DNA of 64,000 bases. It comes from Catellatospora sp. TT07R-123 (lineage in GTDB: Bacteria > Actinomycetota > Actinomycetes > Mycobacteriales > Micromonosporaceae). Below the pieces are notes generated by a model, which worked only from the letters and a program-made list of their open reading frames with translations, had not been told where the DNA came from and did no database searches. Where the stretch lies: positions 496,001-560,000 of the forward strand of contig NZ_BNEM01000001.1 of assembly GCF_018327705.1 (NCBI RefSeq). Direction: 5' to 3'. Position 1 is the stretch's first letter, and each line of letters begins with the position of its first letter. Shown here in pieces: positions 9,033 through 19,174 of the stretch. A program made the position numbers and the translations under genes.

Positions 9033-10127
9033 GTGCTGACCCGCCGCGATCTCAACCGTGCCCTGCTAGCGCGGCAGCTGCTGCTGGAGCGCTCGCCGCT
9101 CGGACCGCTGGAGGCGATCGAGCACCTGGTCGGCCTGCCCGCCCAGGCGCCGAACCCGCCGTATGTCGGGCTGTGGACCCGGCTGCGGGAGTTCCAGGTC
9201 GAGGACCTGTCGGAGCTGCTCACCTCCCGGGCGGCCGTCCGCACCCCGCTGATGCGGGCCACGCCGCACCTGGTCAGCGCCCGAGATGCGGTGGACATCG
9301 GGCCGCGCCTGCGGGTCGTGCAGGAGCGGAGCCTGTCGGCACCGATGCGGGAACGGCTGCGCGGCGCCGACCCGGACCGCGTCGCCGAGGCGGGGCGGGC
9401 GCTGGTCGAGCAGCGGCCGTACACCGTGAAGGAGCTGGGAGCGGCGCTCGCGGCGCAGTGGCCGGAGGCCGATCCGGCCGCGCTCGGGGCGGCGGCGCGG
9501 GCCGGGGTCCCGATGGTGCAGGTGCCGCCGCACGGGCTGTGGGGAGCGGTCGGGCAGCCCGCGTACACCAGCGCCGAGCACTGGCTCGGCGCCGACGCCG
9601 GCCCGCGGATGACGCTCGACGACCTGGTCGTGCGGTATTTCGCCGCGTTCGGGCCCGCGACCGTTCGCGACCTGCAGGCCTGGTCGGGGCTGGGCGGGCT
9701 GCGGGAGGTCGTCGAGCGGCTCGGCGACCGGCTCGTGGACCACCGGGGCGAGGACGGCGTCGAGCTGCTCGACGTGCCGGACGCCCCGCTGCCGCACCCG
9801 GACACCCCGGCGCCGGGGCGGTACCTCGCCGACTTCGACGCCGTGCTGTCGGCGTACGACGACGGCACCCGGATCCTGGACGACCGGGACCGGCGCGACG
9901 TGTTCGCCGTGCCGGGCGTCGTTCCCGGCACGGTGCTCGTCGACGGCTCCGTCCGGGCGATCTGGACGATCGACCGCAGGAAGGGCGTCGCGACGCTGGT
10001 GGTGCGGCCGCTGTTCCAGATCCCGACCCTCGACGTGCAGGAGCTGACCGAGGAGGGCGAGCGGCTGCTCGCCTTCGCCGCGCCCGAAGCCGCCCGCCGC
10101 GAGGTCCGCTTCAACTCCCGCTGGTAG
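9033..10127 (+). CDS. Winged-helix DNA-binding protein, AlkZ/YcaQ-like (HTH_42 family)
   Basis: A 364-residue member of the HTH_42 winged-helix family, which includes the AlkZ and YcaQ DNA glycosylases that open interstrand crosslinks and alkylated bases. Family landmarks are the N-terminal EAIEHLVGLPAQAPNPPYVGLW block (positions about 28-49), the central FGPATVRDLQAWSGL winged helix (near 210), and the C-terminal DGSVRAIW and FNSRW ends. The catalytic QxQ motif of AlkZ reads PAQ here, so the first Gln is Pro and glycosylase activity is uncertain. It starts at GTG 9033, with no Shine-Dalgarno sequence. It diverges from the crotonase gene. Confidence 0.8.
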   Translation: MLTRRDLNRALLARQLLLERSPLGPLEAIEHLVGLPAQAPNPPYVGLWTRLREFQVEDLSELLTSRAAVRTPLMRATPHLVSARDAVDIGPRLRVVQERSLSAPMRERLRGADPDRVAEAGRALVEQRPYTVKELGAALAAQWPEADPAALGAAARAGVPMVQVPPHGLWGAVGQPAYTSAEHWLGADAGPRMTLDDLVVRYFAAFGPATVRDLQAWSGLGGLREVVERLGDRLVDHRGEDGVELLDVPDAPLPHPDTPAPGRYLADFDAVLSAYDDGTRILDDRDRRDVFAVPGVVPGTVLVDGSVRAIWTIDRRKGVATLVVRPLFQIPTLDVQELTEEGERLLAFAAPEAARREVRFNSRW

Positions 10128-10187
10128 CGCTACCTCGCCGCCGGCTGAACCTGCTGCGCTGTCGGTCGGCTCGATAGAATTCGGAGA

Positions 10188-12149
10188 ATGCCGAACGGCG
10201 ATGAACGAGCGACCGCGCGGATGCACCCGTCCAGCCGTGCCCTGGTCCACGCCGCCAGGCTCACGCTGCAACTGGCGGTGGCCGACCTCACCACCGCCCA
10301 GGCCTGGCATCGCCTGCTCGACGTCGCCGCGCGCCATCGCGGCCGCGGTGCCGACGACGTCCTGCTGATCGCGCGGCAGCGACCCGACGCCACCGAGCTG
10401 GCCACCCATGACCGGTGGCGGACACGAGGCGCCCACGTGCGCCGCAGCGAGCGCGGTCTGATGCTGCTGCGGCCGCTGGACGGCACCGGCGACGCCCTCG
10501 ACGTCGTCAAGGTCTTCGACGTCACCCAGACCGACGCGGTGCCCCCGCCTCGCCGACCGTCATATGACCTGGTGCGGGTCGTGGCGGCGCTGGCCGTGCT
10601 GGCGGGTGAGGCCGGGTTGACCGTCCGGCTGCGGCAGGGGCTGGAGTCCGCGGTGCGCGCCGATGGGGACCGCGTCGACCTGGCCGCTGAGCTGCCCCTG
10701 TCGGAGACGGCGGGGCATCTGGTCGGCCGGATGGCCCTGCCGATGCTGCCCGCAGGCCCGGCGCGCGAGGTGCAGGCCTTGGGTGTCGCCCGCGTCGTGG
10801 CCAGGCGGTTCGGTCTGCAACCGGTCGACGCCCCGGTTCCGCAGCCGCGCCGGTGGGCGGTGCCGGGGAACGGGTCCGCTGCGGACCTGCTGATCGACAC
10901 GATCGCGGTGGTCATCCGCACGGCGGACGCCGTGACGGCCCGACTGGAGCGGGCACTTGCCCGATCGGCGGCCCCCGCCGGGGCTCCTGCGCAGCGGCGG
11001 GGCACGGCACACGTCCCGGCGCAGCGGCAGGCCGCCCCGAAGGCCGTCTCGGCGCCGGCCGACGACCAGGATCAGCGGGACGCGCTGTACGCCGTCAACG
11101 CCGCCGCGGCGGCCTTCTACGCCGCCAAGCTGCCCGCGAACCGTGCCGCTGCGGCCTATCTGCGGTCGCGGGGCATCGCCGCCGCCGCCGATCCCGACAG
11201 CGGCTGGCAGCTGGGGGTCGCCCCGGCGGGCGGCGGCGTCCTGCTCCAGCACCTGCGCTCGATCGGGTTCACCGACGAGGTCATGCTCGACGCCGGTCTG
11301 GTGGCCGCCGACCGGCTGCACGGGCGCGGCAGTTACGACGTGTTCCGGGACCGACTGGTGTTCCCCATCCACGCCCCCGACGGCCGGATCGCCGGCTTCA
11401 CCGGCCGCGACCTGTCGGGGCGCAGCAGAGCCAAGTTCTACAACACCCCCGAGACGCCGATCTTCCACAAGGGCGAGCTGCTGTACGGACTCGCGCCGCA
11501 GCTGCGCGGCCAGGGCTGCCCGGCACGGTTCCTCGTGGTCGAGGGGCCTACCGACGCGATCGCCGCGCACCTGGCCTACCGCGGCCCGGCCGGCGGGGGC
11601 GTCCGCACCGTCGTGGTGGCTCCGGGCGGCACCGCGTTCACGCCGGCGCAGTTCGCGCTGCTGGCCGCCGCGGCCGGCCCGGACACGTCGCTGATCATGT
11701 CGTTCGACCTGGACCGCGCGGGTGCCAGGGCGCTGGAGCGGGCCTATCCGCTGGCCGTGAGCTGGCCGCACGGCAGGGTCCTGGGCACCGCGCCGACAGG
11801 GTTCAAGGACATCGCCGAACTGCTGGCCGCCCGCGGTCCCGACGCGGCCCTGCTGGACCTGCTCGCCGCGCAGCGGCCGCTGGCACTGATCGGGGTGGAG
11901 CGGGCGCTGGCCAGGGCGTTTCCCGACGGTTTCCACGCCGACTGGCCGGAGGCCCGGGTGCGGGCCTACCGGACCGTCGCCCCGTTCCTGCTCGACGCGG
12001 TGCGCCACGGCGACGTCGACCTGCTGCTCCGGTCGGTGGCGTCGCAGCTGCGGGTCGCGCCGCACGAGGTGAGCCAGGGCGTGATCCAGCACTTCGAGGA
12101 CGTCCCGCCGGAACCCGGGCACGACCGCCCGCGGCGGCCGCCGCCGTGA
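10188..12149 (+). CDS. ArdC-like N-terminal domain fused to a DnaG-type TOPRIM primase core
   Basis: A 653-residue two-part protein. Residues about 20-100 (AQAWHRLLDVAARHRG, LLIARQRPDATELATHDRWRTRGAHVRRSERG) match the ArdC N-terminal ssDNA-binding domain found on plasmids and integrative elements. Residues about 300-560 match the DnaG catalytic core: a DnaG N-lobe (FRDRLVFPIHAPDGRIAGFTGR), the TOPRIM Glu in VEGPTDAIA and a DxD in SFDLDRAG. There is no CHC2 zinc finger, unlike the chromosomal primase. A TAGAAT box at 10175-10180, 7 bases before the ATG, suggests a leaderless transcript. No relaxase, integrase or plasmid gene is nearby. Confidence 0.8.
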   Translation: MPNGDERATARMHPSSRALVHAARLTLQLAVADLTTAQAWHRLLDVAARHRGRGADDVLLIARQRPDATELATHDRWRTRGAHVRRSERGLMLLRPLDGTGDALDVVKVFDVTQTDAVPPPRRPSYDLVRVVAALAVLAGEAGLTVRLRQGLESAVRADGDRVDLAAELPLSETAGHLVGRMALPMLPAGPAREVQALGVARVVARRFGLQPVDAPVPQPRRWAVPGNGSAADLLIDTIAVVIRTADAVTARLERALARSAAPAGAPAQRRGTAHVPAQRQAAPKAVSAPADDQDQRDALYAVNAAAAAFYAAKLPANRAAAAYLRSRGIAAAADPDSGWQLGVAPAGGGVLLQHLRSIGFTDEVMLDAGLVAADRLHGRGSYDVFRDRLVFPIHAPDGRIAGFTGRDLSGRSRAKFYNTPETPIFHKGELLYGLAPQLRGQGCPARFLVVEGPTDAIAAHLAYRGPAGGGVRTVVVAPGGTAFTPAQFALLAAAAGPDTSLIMSFDLDRAGARALERAYPLAVSWPHGRVLGTAPTGFKDIAELLAARGPDAALLDLLAAQRPLALIGVERALARAFPDGFHADWPEARVRAYRTVAPFLLDAVRHGDVDLLLRSVASQLRVAPHEVSQGVIQHFEDVPPEPGHDRPRRPPP

Positions 12150-12152
12150 GCC

Positions 12153-12899
12153 TCATCCGGCCGAGGTCGGCCCTCCGGTCGCCGACGTGGAGGCTTCGCG
12201 AGATGCTGCGGTCGGCTCCGGCCCGTACACGGCGAGCAGTGTCGCCAGCGCCAGCCCGGTCAGCAGCCCGGCGCCGTGCGCGTCGCCGAGCCCGGCCAGC
12301 AGCAGCGCGCCCGCGGCCACGGCCGCGACGAGACCCCACCTGCCCGCGCCGCCGGTCCTGGCCGCCATGACCAAGGCGACCGCCAGTGCCCCGGCGACGG
12401 TCCCCGCGATCGGCCCGGCCACGGCGAGCGCCGCCAGGTACAGCGTGAAGTGGACCGCGTAGAGGCGTGCGGGCAGCGGTAGCGGCCGGCGGTCACGCCA
12501 GGTCAGCACCGCGAGCGCGCCGATGAGGCCGGCCACGGCGTCGGAGGAGCCGCCGCCGGTGCCGGACGGCTCGACCAGCAGCATGAACACCACGCCCGCC
12601 AGGCCTGCCGCGAGGAAGAGAAGGAGCCAGCGGACCCGGCCGAGCCGCCGTTCCACCGCCAGGCCGACCAGGAGCAGGCCCAGGGTGTTGTACGCGTACT
12701 GGCCCCAGCCCGACGGCTGCACGAGCAGCGGCGACAGCAGGCGCCACCACTGTCCGTCGCGGATGGGGCCGGGATCGCGCTGGAGCGCGTCGACCACCGA
12801 CGGTGCCGCGAGCTGCACCGCGAAGGCCGACGTGCTGAGCGCCGCGACCGCGAGGGTGAGCGGCCCGCCACGAAGCGCACGCACGGCTGCGGACCTCAC
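12153..12899 (-). CDS. Rhomboid-family intramembrane serine protease
   Basis: A 248-residue membrane protein with about six hydrophobic segments. Rhomboid features include NTLGLLLVG with the adjacent ERRLGR turn, the serine motif GSSDAVAGLIGAL (GxSx; typical family form GASG), and a His in GDAHGAGLLTGLAL in the last membrane segment, giving a possible Ser-His dyad. Rhomboids cleave membrane-anchored substrates within the bilayer; the substrate here is unknown. The GTG at 12899 overlaps the stop of the upstream SARP gene by four bases (GTGA), so the two are probably translated together. It ends 3 bases from the convergent primase gene. Confidence 0.8.
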   Translation of the reverse strand: MRSAAVRALRGGPLTLAVAALSTSAFAVQLAAPSVVDALQRDPGPIRDGQWWRLLSPLLVQPSGWGQYAYNTLGLLLVGLAVERRLGRVRWLLLFLAAGLAGVVFMLLVEPSGTGGGSSDAVAGLIGALAVLTWRDRRPLPLPARLYAVHFTLYLAALAVAGPIAGTVAGALAVALVMAARTGGAGRWGLVAAVAAGALLLAGLGDAHGAGLLTGLALATLLAVYGPEPTAASREASTSATGGPTSAG

Positions 12900-15784
12900 G
12901 TGAGCACGAGCGGGTCGGTGCGCAGGGCGGGATCGGCGCGGCGCAGCCGTGCCCGGACCTGGTCGGCGTCGGGATGGCCGAGCTCGTCCAACGTGGTCAG
13001 CGCCCGCCGCCACGCCAACCGGGCCGCCTCGTGGTCGCCGGCCGTCCAGTGGGTCGCGGCCAGGTTGGCGTCGCTGGCCGCTCGTCCGTACTGGTCGCCG
13101 ACCTGCTCGAACAGGGCGATCGCCCGCTGGTAGCACGTGACCGCGCGGGCGTGGCGCCCCAGCTGGTGGTGGGCATGGCCGAGGCTGTCCCAGGTGTCGG
13201 CCTCCCCCTGGCGGTCGCCGACGTCGCGGAGCAGTTCCAGCGCCTGCTCGCAGTAGGCCACCGCCTGCTCGTGGTCCCCGAGCAGGGTCAGCTTCCAGCC
13301 GATCATGTTCAACGTGTACGCCTGCCCGGCCGCGTTGCCGCCGCGCTCGAACTCCTCGCGGGCCTGCCGCGCGTGCCGCAGCGCGGCGTCCAGGTCGCCC
13401 TGGCGCTCGGTGAGCATCGACAGGTTGACCCGGGTGTGCCCGGCTCCGGACGGCTCGCCGAGGTCGGCGAAGAGCCGCAGCGCCCGGTCCAGGTGGCCGG
13501 CCGCCTGGCGGTCGCCGCCGAGCCGGAAGTAGGCCATGCCGAGCTCGCGGTGGCAGTGCGCCTGTCCGATCAGGTCGCCGCCGCGTTCGGCGGCCGCGAG
13601 GGCGGTCTCCTGGGTGGCCAGCCGGTCCGCCCACTGCCCGCGCCGGTCCAGGTCCCGGGCCATGCTCCAGGCCAGTTGCCAGGCGTGGGCCGGACGGCCG
13701 TGGCGGGCGGCATGCGTCACGGTGACGAGCAGACCGGCCCGTTCGGCCGCGAACCACGCCTGCGCCGCGGGCTCGCCGCCGATCTCCGGCAGGAAGGTGC
13801 CGGGTGCCGCCTCGGGCAGGTGCAGGGAGCTGAACGGCGGGTGCAGGGCGAGCGTTGCGGCGTAGGAGGTGTGCAGGTAGTGGTCGAGCAGGCGGGTGCG
13901 GGCCGCGTCGCGCCGGCCGGGATCGCCGATGCCGTCGGCGATGTCCACGGCGTAGGCGCGCAGCAGGTCGTGCAGGACGAACCGGTCCGGACCCGACGGA
14001 GTGAGCAGATTGGCGCCGACGAGTTCGGCGATGACCGGGTGTGTGCTCCGCAGCGGGAGCCCGAGCAGGCTCGCGGCGGCGCCGATGCCGAGGTCGGGGC
14101 CCGGGTGGAGGCCGAGCAGGGTGAACAGTTCCGCGGCCGGTGCGCTCAGCCCCCGGTAGGACCAGGAGAACACGGCCCGCAGGTCGGTGGCGGGGTCGCC
14201 GTCGCCGCGCAGGGTGTCGAGCACCCCCGCCGGGTCGGCGAGCTGATCGGCGAGCGCCGCGAGGCTCTGCTGCGGGCGGGTCGCGGCCAGCGCCGCGGCG
14301 ATGGACAGTGCCAGCGGCAGCCCGCCGCAGCGGGCGGCGATCGCCTCCACCGCGGCGGGCTCGGCCGTGACGCGACGTGCGCCGAGCCGACCGTGCAGCA
14401 GCTCCTGGGCCTGCTCGTCGGTCATCGGGTGAAGGTCGACGGGCCGGGCGCCGTCGGTGGCGACGAGCCCGGTGAGCCGGTTGCGGCTGGTCACCAGCAC
14501 CAGGCTGCCGGGCGCCCCGGGCAGCAGCGGGCGGACCTGCGCGACGTCGCGGGCGTTGTCGAGCAGCACCAGCATCCGCCGCCCGGCCAGCAGGCTGCGG
14601 TAGAGGCCGAGTTGCGCGTCGGTGCTGTGCGGCACGCGGGCCGCGGGCACACCCAGCGCGTCCAGGAACGCGCGGACCACAGCCGCAGCGTCCAGGACCG
14701 CGCCGTCGTCTGGGTCGAAGCCGCGCAGGTTGACATACAGGCTGCCGTCGGGGAACCGGTCCTTGACGCGGTGCGCCCAGCTCACGGCGAGAGCCGTCTT
14801 GCCGATACCGGCCGGGCCCGAGACGATCACGGCGGGCACCGGCGCGGCCGCGCCGTCGTCCGGCAGGGCCTCGCCGAGCCGGGCGAGTTCGCCCGCGCGT
14901 CCGGCGAACCCGGGCACCGGCGGCGGCAGCTGCGCGGGCAGTGGCCACGCGGACTGCTCCGGTGCGGCGGGCGGCGGTGCGACCGGGTCGGGCGGCGGGG
15001 TCGGTCCGGCGGGGGCCGACAGGTACGGGTCCTGGGCGAGGATCCGCCGGTGGACCTCGGCGAGCTGCGGTGACGGCTCGATGCCGTACTCGTCGGCGAA
15101 GATCGTCCTCACCTCGCGGAACACGGCGAGCGCCTCGGCCTGCCGGTCGGCCCGGTAGAGGGCGATCATCAACTGGCTCCAGAGGCGTTCCCGCTCGGGA
15201 TGCGCACGGCACAGGGCCTCCAGGTCCGCGACCACGTCGGCGCCGGTGGCGAGGGCGGAGGTGATGCGCTCCTCGCTGATGCTCAGGCGCAGGCGGCGCA
15301 GGCGGTCGGCTGCGGCGGGGAGGGCGTCGCCGCCGTCGAACTCGGCGAACGCGTCGCCGCGCCACAGCCCGAGTGCCTCGCTGAGCAGCGCCGCGGCCTC
15401 CGCGTGGCGGCCGCCGGACGCGGCGTCGCGGCCGGTCTTCGCGAGCTGCTCGAAGCGGGTGGCGTCGAGGGCGTCGCGGTCGACCCGCAGCAGGTAGCCG
15501 GGTGCCGCGGTGACGAGCTCGACGTCTCCGGCCTGGGCCAGGGGCCCGAGCGCCGAGCGCAGGCGCGAGACGTAGGTGCGGATGGTCCGTTCGGCGTCGG
15601 CCGGAGCGTCGTCGGCCCAGACCTCCCGGGCCAGGGCGGCGACGCTGACCGTGCGTCCGGCCTGGGCGAGGAGCCGGGCGAGGACGGTGCGGATGTTCGG
15701 TCCGCCGACCTGGACCGGCTGCCCGTCGTGGCTGACCTCCAGCGGCCCGAGCACCCGGAAGGGGAGATTGTGCGGCGCTTGCAT
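12896..15784 (-). CDS. SARP/AfsR-type transcriptional regulator (wHTH-BTAD-NB-ARC-TPR)
   Basis: A 962-residue large SARP. An OmpR-like winged helix (about residues 8-95) and BTAD (about 100-245) are followed by a Pro/Ala linker and an NB-ARC ATPase. The ATPase has the P-loop GPAGIGKTAL near 325 and a LVLLDNARD Walker B-like strand. The remaining third is TPR repeats (from about 690), with repeated AxxxxxxAL and LGxAHxxLGR motifs. This is the AfsR layout: ATP and protein binding by the C-terminus control DNA binding by the N-terminus, usually as an activator. The ATG at 15784 has a strong GGAGG. The divergent spacer holds four 11-bp-periodic heptamers, the expected SARP target. Confidence 0.9.
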   Translation of the reverse strand: MQAPHNLPFRVLGPLEVSHDGQPVQVGGPNIRTVLARLLAQAGRTVSVAALAREVWADDAPADAERTIRTYVSRLRSALGPLAQAGDVELVTAAPGYLLRVDRDALDATRFEQLAKTGRDAASGGRHAEAAALLSEALGLWRGDAFAEFDGGDALPAAADRLRRLRLSISEERITSALATGADVVADLEALCRAHPERERLWSQLMIALYRADRQAEALAVFREVRTIFADEYGIEPSPQLAEVHRRILAQDPYLSAPAGPTPPPDPVAPPPAAPEQSAWPLPAQLPPPVPGFAGRAGELARLGEALPDDGAAAPVPAVIVSGPAGIGKTALAVSWAHRVKDRFPDGSLYVNLRGFDPDDGAVLDAAAVVRAFLDALGVPAARVPHSTDAQLGLYRSLLAGRRMLVLLDNARDVAQVRPLLPGAPGSLVLVTSRNRLTGLVATDGARPVDLHPMTDEQAQELLHGRLGARRVTAEPAAVEAIAARCGGLPLALSIAAALAATRPQQSLAALADQLADPAGVLDTLRGDGDPATDLRAVFSWSYRGLSAPAAELFTLLGLHPGPDLGIGAAASLLGLPLRSTHPVIAELVGANLLTPSGPDRFVLHDLLRAYAVDIADGIGDPGRRDAARTRLLDHYLHTSYAATLALHPPFSSLHLPEAAPGTFLPEIGGEPAAQAWFAAERAGLLVTVTHAARHGRPAHAWQLAWSMARDLDRRGQWADRLATQETALAAAERGGDLIGQAHCHRELGMAYFRLGGDRQAAGHLDRALRLFADLGEPSGAGHTRVNLSMLTERQGDLDAALRHARQAREEFERGGNAAGQAYTLNMIGWKLTLLGDHEQAVAYCEQALELLRDVGDRQGEADTWDSLGHAHHQLGRHARAVTCYQRAIALFEQVGDQYGRAASDANLAATHWTAGDHEAARLAWRRALTTLDELGHPDADQVRARLRRADPALRTDPLVLT

Positions 15785-15906
15785 CGGCCCTCCTGTCAGG
15801 CCCATTCTGACCGCGGGGCGGGATCGGCGGCCACTGATATCGCGTACCGGACACAGTGGACGGTTTTCGGTGTCCGATCCCTGGTCGCGGCCCCCGGGCG
15901 GGGCGC

Positions 15907-15946
15907 TGTCGACGGACTGTCGACCGGTCGTCGACGGATCGTCGAA
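15907..15946 (+). promoter_or_regulatory. Four tandem SARP-type heptamer repeats (11-bp period)
   Basis: TGTCGAC (15907-15913), TGTCGAC (15918-15924), CGTCGAC (15929-15935) and CGTCGAA (15940-15946) are each separated by exactly 4 bases. SARPs are known to bind direct heptamers spaced one helical turn apart, just upstream of a -10 box. The array lies between the SARP gene (start 15784) and the secreted PLAT-like gene (start 16001), on the side expected for activation of the latter. Confidence 0.75.
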
Positions 15947-16000
15947 ACAGGACCGCATCGTCGTCGGCAGGAACGAACCAGTCCGACCGACGGAGGAATC

Positions 16001-16477
16001 ATGAACATCAGGGCAGCGCTCTCGGCGACCGCGATCGCGATCACCGCAGTGGTGACCTTCACCGGCCAGGCCGCCTCGGCCGCGCCGGCCACCCCGGCCG
16101 ACACGCCCTCGGGCGTGGTCACCCTCGCGGGACCGGGGTACAACGTGACGGTGCGCACGGGCAACTTCTCGGGCGCGGGCACCGACGCGAACATCTACAT
16201 CCGGGCGTACGGCCTGCTGGCCATCTCCTCGGAGAAGCAGCTCGACGACTCGCGCGACAACTTCGAGCGCAACTCCACCGAGACGTTCGGCGTGACGAGC
16301 TGGGCCGACCTGGGCCGCATCGACGGCATCGGGCTGCGCAAGGACGGCAGCGGGTCGGAGTGGTACCCGGAGTGGGTCAGCATCCAGAACCTGGTGACCG
16401 GGGCGGTGGCGTTCTGCTCGGTCTACACCTGGTACCCGGACGCGGCGGCGACGAACTACTACGCCTGCGCCAACTGA
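16001..16477 (+). CDS. Small secreted PLAT/LH2-like domain protein
   Basis: A 158-residue exported protein. A Sec signal peptide (MNIRAALSATAIAITAVVTF then AxA near residue 28) is followed by one beta-sandwich domain with PLAT/LH2 features: YNVTVRTGNFSGAGTDANIYIRAYG, the central FERNSTETF and DLGRIDGIGLRKDGSGSEWYPEWVSI. PLAT domains bind lipids or proteins; actinomycetes secrete several of unknown role. The Cys pair near the C-terminus (AFCSVY, YACAN) may form a disulfide. GGAGG lies 4 bases before the ATG at 16001. The four SARP-type heptamers upstream imply activation by the divergent regulator. Confidence 0.8.
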   Translation: MNIRAALSATAIAITAVVTFTGQAASAAPATPADTPSGVVTLAGPGYNVTVRTGNFSGAGTDANIYIRAYGLLAISSEKQLDDSRDNFERNSTETFGVTSWADLGRIDGIGLRKDGSGSEWYPEWVSIQNLVTGAVAFCSVYTWYPDAAATNYYACAN

Positions 16478-16495
16478 CGGTGAACCGGGCCGGGT

Positions 16496-16525
16496 CCGGC
16501 CGCCGGGCGATCGCCCGGCGGCCGG
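16496..16525. terminator. Perfect 30-bp palindrome, terminator after the PLAT-like gene
   Basis: A perfect inverted repeat with 14-base arms (CCGGCCGCCGGGCG) around a central AT starts 18 bases past the stop codon at 16477. It folds into a very stable stem on either strand, without a T tract. Confidence 0.65.
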
Positions 16526-16566
16526 CACGGGCGGCGGCTCCCGCAGGACACCGCTAAGCTCCCCCG

Positions 16567-17379
16567 GTGACCGACTGGCATGAGGTGATGGCGAACGACA
16601 TGGCCGTCCCGGGCGACCGGCCGACGGCGGAACTCGTCGCCGAACTTTCCGGGATGCTGCGGGCCGCCGACCCGGCGATACGCGACCGGACGGCGTACTC
16701 GGTGGTGGCCACCTGGATCGGCCGCGGTGACCTGGACGCCCACCTGGTCGCGCTGGGCGACGAGATGGCGGCCCGGTTCGCCGACCCCGAGATCCAGGCC
16801 AGAACGTTCGCACCGCTCATCCTCGACTCGATAGTCAGCCGGGGCGTGTTCGCGCCGTCGTGGCTCGCCGCGTTCACCGCCTGGTATGCCGACGAACGCG
16901 ACATCCGCGGCTACGACCCGCAGCTGGGCTGGCTGCACGCGGTCGCGCACGGAGCCGACCTGCTCGGCGCGTTCGGACTCGCGCCCCAGGTGGGCCCCGC
17001 GGAACTCGCCGGGCTGCTCGCCCTGGGCGCCCGCCGGATGCTGGCCCCCACCGACCACCTCTTCGCCGCCTGGGAGGACGACCGGCTCGCCGACGCCCTC
17101 GCCCGCGTCCTCACCCGGGCCGAGCTCGACCAGGCGCAGGCGCTTGGCTGGCTGGACCTGATCGTCGAGGAGCTGCGCGCGGCCGGTCGGCCGGTGCCGG
17201 TCCCGGCGCGGACCGTGAACACCATGCACACCCTGCGGATGCTGTACGTCCTGGTCGACCGCGGCAGACGCGGCTGGAACCCGGCCGACCCCGCCGAAGT
17301 GGCCCGTGTGCGCCATCGAGACGCCCTGCTCAGACGCTTGGCCGAGGTGCTCCGCCTGTCCGTCCAGGGCATCGGTTAG
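16567..17379 (+). CDS. DUF2785-family protein
   Basis: A 270-residue cytosolic helical protein of the DUF2785 family, recognised from GWLHAVAHGADLLGAF (near residue 120) and the surrounding RTFAPLILDSIVSRG and FAAWEDDRLADALARVL blocks. The function of the family is unknown. The sequence is rich in paired amphipathic helices. Translation starts at GTG 16567. There is no Shine-Dalgarno, but TAAGCT at 16555-16560 lies 6 bases upstream, so the message is probably leaderless. It converges on the rifampin monooxygenase gene, 87 bp away. Confidence 0.8.
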   Translation: MTDWHEVMANDMAVPGDRPTAELVAELSGMLRAADPAIRDRTAYSVVATWIGRGDLDAHLVALGDEMAARFADPEIQARTFAPLILDSIVSRGVFAPSWLAAFTAWYADERDIRGYDPQLGWLHAVAHGADLLGAFGLAPQVGPAELAGLLALGARRMLAPTDHLFAAWEDDRLADALARVLTRAELDQAQALGWLDLIVEELRAAGRPVPVPARTVNTMHTLRMLYVLVDRGRRGWNPADPAEVARVRHRDALLRRLAEVLRLSVQGIG

Positions 17380-17466
17380 CCCCGCCCGGCGGCCACGGAG
17401 CGCCGCCAGCCCCAAGTGCTCGGCGACGCCCCGTGCGCGGCAGTCCTCGGCGCCGCACCCGTGGCG

Positions 17467-19012
<1,546 letters not shown>

Positions 19013-19174
19013 GGGTCTCACCTCCTCAAGGCGTGTAGCGGTCAGCTGCAAGGTACAAGCCCGGCCATCATCCCGTCCAGTCCGCTTCCGGCTGGGCGAA
19101 ACGGCATTCGAACCCATTCCTCCCGTATCATCACCTTCACGTCTCCTGCTCTCAGCGCCGGGTACAGTCAGATA

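Noticed and set aside
12974-15073. 700-codon plus-strand frame antisense to the SARP gene
   Set aside because: Val/Gly/Gln-rich shadow translation without any recognisable motif; the minus-strand frame has full SARP architecture.
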